Part shown: positions 42,020-47,556 of the stretch, one piece after another
How the letters are laid out: every line of letters starts with the position of its first letter
Numbering within the stretch: the first letter of the stretch is position 1
The notes under the pieces: generated by a model
What the model saw: only the letters and a program-made list of their open reading frames with translations
The model's database searches: none
Told to the model about the DNA's origin: nothing
Source of the DNA: Bacillota bacterium
GTDB lineage: Bacteria > Bacillota > UBA4882 > UBA8346
NCBI GenBank assembly: GCA_023417475.1
Contig: JAEZFP010000044.1
Location: 1-47,556 of the forward strand
Reading direction: 5' to 3'
Length of the DNA: 47,556 nt
Translations under genes and position numbers: made by a program

Positions 42020-42254
42020 GTTTTTGGGACCAAACGGTAACGGTAACCGTAAATTAATAATTGGGCGCCTAGGGTTATTTTTTTGAATTTTTCTAATATT
42101 GCTTTGAGTCTTACCTTGAAATTGCTTGATGTTTTTATCATGTATTCCGAATGTTATCGAGTTTTGCCCGCATAAAATGTGAAGAAGAGGAAAAAGGAGT
42201 TTCCGAGTTTATGGTGAATATTAAGTCCGTTTAGGGAAGGGGCGTATAATAGTA

Positions 42255-42950
42255 ATGTTTACCAACCGAAGTTGGCAAGTGGGCATTGGTATTGTTACGA
42301 TGGTTTTGAGTATGGTTTTGGTCTTTCAGCTACGGGCGGAACGGAAGATCCGCGCGGTGCTGCCGACGCGTCAAGTGAACGAACTGGCCAAGCTTTTTGA
42401 TACCCAAAAACGCCAGTTGGAAAAGGACGAACAAGAGATTGTGACCTTGCGAAAGCAGTTGAAAGATTATGACCGCGACCGCGAGATGACCCGCCTCAAG
42501 ATGGCTGCGGGTTTGTTACCGTTGACCGGCAAAGGGGTCCGCATTATCTTGAGCGATTCCGATAAGAAGTTAAAAGACTATGAAGATCCCGTTTTTTACG
42601 TGGTTCATTACGATCAGCTGGAACTACTGGTCAACGAACTCTGGGCCGCGGGCGCCGAGGCCATTTCGGTGAATAAAAATCGGATCGGCACGACGTCCGG
42701 ATTTAGTTGCGCCGGAACCACCATTTTGATTGACACCAAACGGTTGGCTCCCCCGTTTATCATTGAAGCCATCGGCGATTCCACCAATCTGAAAAACGCG
42801 TTGATGATGCCGGGCGGTTTTGTGGAACAACAGATCCTATCGTTTAACCTGAAATTTTCGATTCAACCGGTCGACGATTTGATCTTGCCGGCCTATAAGG
42901 GCAGTATCTCATTTGAACACGCCAGAGTGACGGACGAGGAGGTAAAATAG
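42255..42950 (+). CDS. DUF881 family protein (YlxX/YlxW-like)
   Basis: A 231-residue protein. An N-terminal membrane anchor (~8-26) precedes a coiled coil (~38-75, KLFDTQKRQLEKDEQEIVTL). The DUF881 domain follows, with GVRIILSDSD, LELLVNELWAAGAEAISVN, IGTTSGFSCAG and PPFIIEAIGD. It is typically found near ftsA/divIB in Firmicutes, where it is thought to belong to the division/envelope machinery. Here it pairs with Sbp next to an mreB-like gene. ATG 42255 sits ~12 nt behind AAGGGG. Confidence 0.88.
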   Translation: MFTNRSWQVGIGIVTMVLSMVLVFQLRAERKIRAVLPTRQVNELAKLFDTQKRQLEKDEQEIVTLRKQLKDYDRDREMTRLKMAAGLLPLTGKGVRIILSDSDKKLKDYEDPVFYVVHYDQLELLVNELWAAGAEAISVNKNRIGTTSGFSCAGTTILIDTKRLAPPFIIEAIGDSTNLKNALMMPGGFVEQQILSFNLKFSIQPVDDLILPAYKGSISFEHARVTDEEVK

Positions 42951-43322
42951 ATGTTAGCGATTATTGGCGCGATCATTGGCGTCGTATTAGGATTTTTACT
43001 CCCGTTTGATATCCCGATTAATCTTGTGAAATACTCGGCGATCGCAATTCTGGCGGCGCTTGACGCGATCTTTGGCGGACTGCGGGCGCAGTTGGAGCGG
43101 AAGTTCGTCCTCTATAAGTTCATCAGCAGCTTTTTTACCAATGCAGCCTTGGCGGCTTTGCTCGCCTATTTGGGCGACATCATCGGCGTCGATATCTATA
43201 TGGGCGCGGTGGTGGCCTTTAGTATCCGGCTTTTCCAAAACCTCTCGCTGATCCGGGAGGAACTTTTCGAACGGTTCTGGTGGTGGCATACCGGCGGTAA
43301 CGGCAAAAATGTTTCGAAATGA
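42951..43322 (+). CDS. sbp: Small basic protein Sbp (DUF1290)
   Basis: A 123-residue membrane protein with three hydrophobic segments. The conserved core is AILAALDAIFGGLRAQLERKF, followed by ALLAYLGDIIGVDIYMGAVVAF. In B. subtilis sbp lies next to ylxX upstream of ftsA; its function is unknown. The start is directly after the DUF881 stop with a GGAGG inside that gene's end. Confidence 0.9.
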   Translation: MLAIIGAIIGVVLGFLLPFDIPINLVKYSAIAILAALDAIFGGLRAQLERKFVLYKFISSFFTNAALAALLAYLGDIIGVDIYMGAVVAFSIRLFQNLSLIREELFERFWWWHTGGNGKNVSK

Positions 43323-43326
43323 CGAG

Positions 43327-43349
43327 GGAGCGGGGGACCGCTCCTTTTT
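43327..43349 (+). terminator. Rho-independent terminator of DUF881-sbp
   Basis: GGAGCGG (43327-43333) pairs with CCGCTCC (43338-43344), followed by TTTTT, 5 nt after the sbp stop. Confidence 0.88.
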
Positions 43350-43379
43350 GTTCGGCAAATTCTTTGACGAGGTGTGACA

Positions 43380-44306
43380 ATGATCATCAGCGCCAGCCGG
43401 CGGACGGATATCCCGGCGTTTTACAGCGAGTGGTTTTTGGAGCGGATTCGGGCGGGAGCGGTTTTGGTCGCCAATCCGTTGTATCCGCAGCAGATCCGGA
43501 GCGTTCCGCTCATCCCTGAACAGGTCGATTGTTTGGTTTTTTGGACGAAAAATCCCCGTCCGATGCTGAGTCGTTTGTCTGAGCTGGAAGGGTATCCGTA
43601 TTATTTTCATTTTACCCTAAATCCCTACGATCACGCGATCGAGGTCAACCTCCCGGAGCGGTCGGAGCGGATCGATACCTTGCTCGAATTGGCGGAGCGA
43701 TTGGGACGGGGACGAATCGTCTGGCGTTACGATCCGATCGTCTTCACGGCCGAACTGGGGGTAGATTATCATTTGGAGCAGTTTTCCTTTTTAGCCCGGC
43801 AGATCGGTCCGGCGGTGGACCAATGTTTGATCAGTTTCTTGGATTTCTACCGGAAAACCGTTCGCAACATGCGCGAGTTGCAACCGCGGGAACCGCGACC
43901 GGACGAGATCGAACGGTTGGCGGGCGGGATGGCCGCGCTCGCCGCTAGGTATGGATTTCGGATCGATACGTGCTGCGAGGCGGTGGACTTGGCGGCGTAC
44001 GGAATCGAACACGGCCAGTGTATCGATGCCGGACGGATCCAGGATTTGACGGGAAAGCCATTGCGCTTGCGAAAGGCCAAAGCGGCCCGGGAATATTGCG
44101 GTTGCGCTCCGGCGGTCGATATCGGCGCCTATAACACCTGCCCCCATCTTTGCCGGTATTGTTATGCCAATACCAACCCCGGGCAAGTGGCGACCCAGGT
44201 TGCCCGGTACGATCCCCAGGCGTCACTGCTCTGCGGGACCGCCGGACCTGATGCGGCGGTGGCGGAAACAAAAGTTGCGCCGGCCCCGCAATTGCGGTTG
44301 TTATAA
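43380..44306 (+). CDS. DUF1848 family protein with radical-SAM-like cysteine motif
   Basis: A 308-residue protein. N-terminal IISASRRTDIPAFYSEWF, VFWTKNPRPML and WRYDPIVFT are DUF1848 hallmarks. Near the C-terminus CPHLCRYCYAN has CxxxCxxC spacing like the 4Fe-4S site of radical SAM enzymes, preceded by CGCAPAVDIGAYN. Placing this motif at the C-terminus is unusual for radical SAM proteins but normal for this family. Function is unknown. ATG 43380 fits the GAGGTG site better than GTG 43374. Confidence 0.85.
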   Translation: MIISASRRTDIPAFYSEWFLERIRAGAVLVANPLYPQQIRSVPLIPEQVDCLVFWTKNPRPMLSRLSELEGYPYYFHFTLNPYDHAIEVNLPERSERIDTLLELAERLGRGRIVWRYDPIVFTAELGVDYHLEQFSFLARQIGPAVDQCLISFLDFYRKTVRNMRELQPREPRPDEIERLAGGMAALAARYGFRIDTCCEAVDLAAYGIEHGQCIDAGRIQDLTGKPLRLRKAKAAREYCGCAPAVDIGAYNTCPHLCRYCYANTNPGQVATQVARYDPQASLLCGTAGPDAAVAETKVAPAPQLRLL

Positions 44307-44447
44307 ATGTGAAGTCTTCAACGGGAAATATCCAAGAAAAGCTGCGATTTCTCCTATCAACCTTGGCAGGATGAACCGTACCGCATTGCGAATAGGGATA
44401 TTTATGAGTCGCAAATTTGCAGGATGACGCAGAAAGAGGAGAAAAGA

Positions 44448-45602
44448 TTGGAAAAATTAAAACGCCGCCGTTTTGGCAAGACGGAATTGATGGTCACCGA
44501 AGTTAGCTTTGGTGCGATGAATCTACGACGGCTGGAAACCGTGCCCCAGACGGAAGAAATCGTTAACTATGTCCTTGATCAGGGGGTTAATCTGATCGAT
44601 ACCGCCCGGGCGTATAACGGGCAACTCCCTGGGGGCGAGCCGGTCGAAAGTGAAGTGATCGTCGGCAAGGTGATCCGGGAACGGCAAGACCTGACCGAAC
44701 CGATCGTAATTGTAACGAAAGGCCGGGGCTACCATCCGGCCAAGTTTGACGAGGACCTGGCCACCAGTCGCGCTAAGCTGGGGATTGCAGACCGGCGCCA
44801 GTTGCATATCGGCGCGAACGCCATTAAGCTCGTTTATTTCTTTCACGGGATCAACAGCGAACGTTGGGGCGAGATGAAAGCCACCGGCGTGTTGTCCAAG
44901 ATCGCCGCGGCGAAAGCGGCAGGATTAATCAACTATATCGGTTTCTCCAGCCATTACAAGGATACCGTGGAGATCAAAGAGGCGATTGAGACCAATCTCT
45001 TTGACGTGGTGGAACTGCCTTATAACATCTTCAATCCGAGTTTGGAGCCGTTGATTGAATTGGCGCATCGCCACGATTTGGGAATCATCAATATGAAAGC
45101 CTTCGGCGGCAACGAGATGAACCAGATGTTCACGATGTTCCGGGAGTACGTGGAGTTGGATCATGAGGTGATGCTCCAGTATTGTTTGGCAAACCCCTAC
45201 ATCGCCACCGTGGATGCGGGCGCCCGTTATCCGGCGGAATTTGGGTTGGATATCAAGGCGGCGTTGGCTCCCCAACCCGATGCGGCGGCGTTCGCCAAAT
45301 ACCGCGAGCAAGGCGCCAAGTTGGCAGAGAACTTCAATGTCAAGGAGCTCTGTCGCGACTGCCGCCATTGCCAGGAGGAGTTTGTTTGCCCGCAGGATTT
45401 GGATTTCCCGTCGATTTTATTGCTGCATTCGCGGTACCGGTTGGCCCAAGCGTTTGGCAAGGAAACGACCGCGTACCGGGAGGAGTACCGGCGGATGGAG
45501 TTGCAAGCGGATCGCTGTATTCAATGCGGTCAGTGTGTTCCCGAGTGTGAGTATGACCTGAAGATTCCCGAGCTGCTTGAGCGGGCGGCGCAGGAGTTGT
45601 GA
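44448..45602 (+). CDS. Aldo/keto reductase with C-terminal 4Fe-4S ferredoxin-like domain
   Basis: A 384-residue oxidoreductase. The aldo/keto reductase barrel covers RRRFGKTELMVTEVSFGAMN, LIDTARAYN, IVTKGRGYHP and YIGFSSHYKD. The last ~80 residues hold cysteine clusters CRDCRHCQEEFVCPQ and CIQCGQCVPECEY, able to bind one or two 4Fe-4S clusters. The substrate is unknown. Start TTG 44448 is chosen because GAGGAG lies 6 nt upstream; the in-frame ATG 44424 has no ribosome site. A terminator follows. Confidence 0.88.
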   Translation: MEKLKRRRFGKTELMVTEVSFGAMNLRRLETVPQTEEIVNYVLDQGVNLIDTARAYNGQLPGGEPVESEVIVGKVIRERQDLTEPIVIVTKGRGYHPAKFDEDLATSRAKLGIADRRQLHIGANAIKLVYFFHGINSERWGEMKATGVLSKIAAAKAAGLINYIGFSSHYKDTVEIKEAIETNLFDVVELPYNIFNPSLEPLIELAHRHDLGIINMKAFGGNEMNQMFTMFREYVELDHEVMLQYCLANPYIATVDAGARYPAEFGLDIKAALAPQPDAAAFAKYREQGAKLAENFNVKELCRDCRHCQEEFVCPQDLDFPSILLLHSRYRLAQAFGKETTAYREEYRRMELQADRCIQCGQCVPECEYDLKIPELLERAAQEL

Positions 45603-45620
45603 GTTTGAGGTTGTTTTATT

Positions 45621-45650
45621 GAGAGTCGGTTTATTCCGGCTCTTTTTTTA
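45621..45650 (+). terminator. Rho-independent terminator
   Basis: AGAGTCGG/CCGGCTCT stem (one G-T) with a TTTATT loop and T7 tail, ~20 nt after the reductase stop. Confidence 0.85.
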
Positions 45651-45719
45651 TTGGAGGTTAGAGTATAGGTATGGGGGAGGTTGGCGGCGGGGATTTGCCG
45701 GATTGGTTGTGGCGCCGTG

Positions 45720-45821
45720 AAAAGAGGAATATTGCTGCGTTGCTTGGTCACTCCGGGCTTCAGCGTACATCCGGTACGCTTCCAGTCCTCGTTCGGTCGC
45801 GCCTTGCACTATCCCTCTTTT
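45720..45821. repeat. 102-bp inverted-repeat-bounded element
   Basis: AAAAGAGG (45720-45727) and CCTCTTTT (45814-45821) bound a GC-richer stretch with an internal GCGTAC/GTACGC hairpin. It lies in a 480-bp gap between the reductase terminator and the next ORF. ORFs through it on both strands look spurious. It may be a small dispersed repeat (REP/MITE-like) or a structured RNA. A weaker TCGGCC/GGCCGA hairpin follows near 45875. Confidence 0.4.
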
Positions 45822-45963
45822 GACGTCGCGAATGTTAATTCAGGAAGACAAGCAATCCGGCAAGGTTCCTCTCGGCCTATATTGGTTGAATGCGAGGCCG
45901 ATCGTTCGGGGGCGAGTGATTATAGATGGTAGTCAGGATGCAATTGTGAGATAGTTTAGGATA

Positions 45964-46116
45964 TTAATCTTCATCTTCAAACGCTTCAGGGAAAATCTCG
46001 CGTGAAACCCGCATCCATTTCGCGAATTGCTCCGGGGTCATTCTCTCGCGGGCGCGCATAAGTGAAACAATTTCGGGATGTAATTGTTGGGGCGTAGTGG
46101 GTTTATGTTTGGCATT
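45964..46116 (-). pseudogene. 5'-truncated small gene fragment
   Basis: On the minus strand a frame ending at TAA 45964-45966 reads protein-like: LHPEIVSLMRARERMTPEQF, then AKWMRVSREIFPEAF and an acidic end. The frame stays open up to a TGA at 46119-46117, with in-frame ATGs only at 46059 and 46041. It looks like the C-terminal end of a longer protein cut off near 46.1 kb, where an AT-rich ORF begins on the other strand. A tiny 31-residue gene is the alternative. Confidence 0.4.
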
Positions 46117-46458
46117 TCATTCTACCCGAAGATGGTTTATCTAAAACATGTCATTTTAGAAGTTATACTAGAAGATCCGTCAATTGAAAATTGGAGTTTC
46201 CTTGGCAATAAACTTCTTGAAACTGTTATTTTTGAAAATGAATATGCATGGATTTTAATAGATGGTTCATATTCATCCGTAAAGCTTCTTAATTGGGCGA
46301 GTATCATGAGCGAAGAAGCTGAAAATGAGAAGTCCTCCGAAATATTTTTCTTTAAGTATTTAACATATGCACAACCCCATTTTATAATTAATGGGCAGGT
46401 TGAGAAGTCCGTTGAATGGTTATCTTTTTCAAAGACAAACCGATTAAGTCGAGCTTAA
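46105..46458 (+). CDS. Hypothetical protein, AT-rich orphan ORF
   Basis: A 117-residue ORF from ATG 46105 (or TTG 46084), with no recognisable domain. It is rich in aromatic and acidic residues (SEEAENEKSSEIFFFKYLTY). The coding DNA is clearly more AT-rich than the neighbouring housekeeping genes, a sign of transfer. No clear ribosome site precedes the ATG, so the true start may have been lost at the junction. Size and composition would suit a small immunity protein, but nothing specific supports this. Confidence 0.4.
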   Translation: MFGISFYPKMVYLKHVILEVILEDPSIENWSFLGNKLLETVIFENEYAWILIDGSYSSVKLLNWASIMSEEAENEKSSEIFFFKYLTYAQPHFIINGQVEKSVEWLSFSKTNRLSRA

Positions 46459-46502
46459 GTTTTTCCACTTTAAACCGAATTCTGGAGGATGAAAATCCGA
46501 AT

Positions 46503-46853
46503 TTATTCCCGATTTTTCCCAAGTCCTTTACCCTTAGAATAATCTTTATATTTGTGACGAACAAACGCTTTGAATTCTTCGATTTCTTTTAGCGCTTCCG
46601 GAGGGAGGTCTTCCGTGGGAGCGTCAGTCGCAGGACAGGGAGCGATGTATTCTTTAGCATCTCTTCCCAATAAAAAATCGATTGTTGTGTTAAAAATGTT
46701 AGCCAAAATATTTAATGTTTCAGGGTCCGGGTTTCGCAAACCTTTCTCGTAGCGGTTAATCGTTGCATCCGAAACATTAATCATTTCGCCGAGTTGTCGT
46801 TGAGTTAATCCTCGTTGTTCACGAAGGTTTTTTAACTGTTGAGGAAAATTCAT
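46503..46853 (-). CDS. XRE-family repressor, phage-type
   Basis: A 116-residue repressor. The helix-turn-helix reads LKNLREQRGLTQRQLGEMIN...SDATINRYEKGLRNPDPETL. The following segment (IFNTTIDFLLGRD) is the usual SinR/ImmR-like linker, and the tail is acidic then basic. Three dyad sites lie between it and a divergent promoter, so it probably represses both itself and the rightward transcript. AGGTAAAAA precedes its ATG on the minus strand. Confidence 0.85.
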   Translation of the reverse strand: MNFPQQLKNLREQRGLTQRQLGEMINVSDATINRYEKGLRNPDPETLNILANIFNTTIDFLLGRDAKEYIAPCPATDAPTEDLPPEALKEIEEFKAFVRHKYKDYSKGKGLGKNRE

Positions 46854-46890
46854 TTTTTACCTCTAACCTTAGATAATGATTTCTTTCATT

Positions 46891-46965
46891 TTACCATAAT
46901 GGTAATTAATATAAATATTAACTACCGAAACAGCAATAAAAAGATTGACATTACCGAAACGGTAA
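46891..46965. promoter_or_regulatory. Three spaced operators of the XRE repressor
   Basis: TTACCATAATGGTAA (46891-46905) and TTACCGAAACGGTAA (46951-46965) are near-perfect dyads. CTACCGAAACAGCAA (46922-46936) is a degenerate third copy (12 of 15 match the second). Centres are 31 and 29 bp apart, about three helical turns. The rightmost site fills the spacer of the rightward promoter, and the leftmost lies in the repressor's own promoter region. Confidence 0.75.
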
Positions 46966-46973
46966 TATAGAAT
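46945..46973 (+). promoter_or_regulatory. Rightward promoter repressed by XRE
   Basis: TTGACA (46945-46950), 17 bp, TAGAAT (46968-46973): a near-consensus sigma-A promoter with an operator exactly between its elements. The transcript would run ~200 nt before the ORF at 47181. I see no other gene in that 46974-47180 leader. Confidence 0.75.
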
Positions 46974-47180
46974 TAAGATAGCATCGTGAAGGAACGCCTT
47001 TAACGGTTTTGCCCAAAGCTCTACGCACAAGGGTGGATTTTTTTGGGGATGGTTTTTGTCTTAATCCTATCAAAGCGGTTAATGGCTGGGACAACAGGAT
47101 TTGTGACGGTCTATTTTGATACCAAATGAATGTAATGAATGATAGCTTCGAATGCGATATGAAACTGAGGAGGCCCTCCC

Positions 47181-47489
47181 ATGCTCAACTCCCACAGCAC
47201 CGGTATTCAAAAATTTATCCTTGACCGGCTCGTCCAGATCTACGACGAGGTGATCACCCTCGACCCCGAACACCGGCAGTTAGGAAACCGCCCGGATGAA
47301 TTGTTACAGCAAATCACTACTAAATTAGCCGAGGCAGATCGGCTTTTGCTCGATCAATACGATAGCGCCTGCATGGAACAGCTTTGCCGCCAGGATGAGT
47401 TGATCTACAGCGAAGGCTTGATGGAGGGTATCCGTTTCGGCTATTGGGTGGCGTTGGTGGGGCGGGGGATCGGGAAGATTGAGGTCTAG
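47181..47489 (+). CDS. Small hypothetical protein, DUF6809-like
   Basis: A 102-residue protein with a strong GAGGAGG site 7 nt before ATG 47181. It is mostly alpha-helical. The pattern LDPEHRQLGNRPDELLQQI...LIYSEGLMEGIRFGYWVALV resembles the DUF6809 type (helical, ending in a conserved 'EGFRxG' segment), small proteins common in Clostridia with unknown function. This match is from memory of the family pattern and is moderate. It is the first gene behind the XRE-controlled promoter. The last 67 bp of the window hold no gene. Confidence 0.55.
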   Translation: MLNSHSTGIQKFILDRLVQIYDEVITLDPEHRQLGNRPDELLQQITTKLAEADRLLLDQYDSACMEQLCRQDELIYSEGLMEGIRFGYWVALVGRGIGKIEV

Positions 47490-47556
47490 ACCCATCGGCA
47501 CAACCCTGAACCACCCCAAACGGTTCTCACGGAAGGAACCGCGCCGCTTTGATTCC

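Noticed and set aside
42245..42250. TATAAT as -10 of the DUF881 gene
   Set aside because: It is only 5 bp before the ATG, so transcription would start inside the coding region, and no fitting -35 is present.
45681..45932. 83-codon plus-strand ORF in the gap after the aldo/keto reductase
   Set aside because: No ribosome site, no domain, and it runs through the inverted-repeat element; other frames there are equally open.
46974..47180. A hidden small gene between the XRE-controlled promoter and the ORF at 47181
   Set aside because: No frame with a ribosome site and plausible peptide was visible in either strand.

Overview
The window comes from a Bacillota (Firmicutes) chromosome of moderate GC content. 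The signs are strong AGGAGG-type ribosome sites, frequent TTG/GTG starts, a HelD helicase, a PyrR-type attenuator ahead of a uracil permease, and the Firmicute-specific pair DUF881 + small basic protein. Both ABC solute-binding proteins have signal peptides but no lipobox cysteine, which hints (inference) at a diderm or otherwise atypical Firmicute. The long (~500 aa) serine hydroxymethyltransferase is also unusual for the phylum. The window opens in the last ~58 nt of a 5S rRNA, so an rRNA operon lies just upstream.

Region 1 (0.2-14.7 kb) is the most remarkable. An XRE-cupin regulator precedes a colinear run: dhaK1-dhaL1, a complete LIV-type ABC importer (livK-H-M-G-F), an ATC-hydrolase-like protein (PF14196), and an L-cysteine desulfidase/serine dehydratase-like enzyme (CyuA/YhaM family). 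After a 112-bp nested inverted repeat comes a second run, dhaK2-dhaL2-dhaM-ptsH-ptsI, which encodes a complete PEP-to-dihydroxyacetone phosphorelay. ridA follows under its own promoter. DhaK1 keeps all key residues, but DhaL1 is altered at the Mg-ATP site (D37E and other changes). One reading is a catabolic route for a cysteine-like or hydroxy-amino compound, with a repurposed Dha-kinase pair attached to the importer.

Region 2 (15-25.2 kb) carries helD, an orphan sugar-type solute-binding protein behind twin palindromic operators, a signal-less LamG-like/FG-GAP protein, and a run of single genes (alpha/beta hydrolase, GNAT, methyltransferase, gamma-carbonic-anhydrase-like, DUF1992). At 22271-22522 there are twelve degenerate 21-bp repeats in perfect phase. 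Five of them contain the DnaA-box consensus TTATNCACA, all in the same orientation.

Region 3 (25.2-33 kb) has an XRE repressor with a palindrome over its own ribosome site, cheW-mcp, an MBL-fold hydrolase, a PyrR-regulated uracil permease, threonine aldolase and a 3-TM protein.

Region 4 (33-45.6 kb) is mostly housekeeping: lysA, glyA, DUF2461, DJ-1/PfpI, a PhoB/PhoR-like two-component system overlapping rluB, an MreB-family actin, DUF881-Sbp, DUF1848 and an iron-sulfur aldo/keto reductase.

Region 5 (45.6-47.5 kb) is patchy accessory DNA: an inverted-repeat-bounded element, a gene fragment, an AT-rich orphan ORF, and an XRE repressor facing a divergent promoter across three helically spaced operators.
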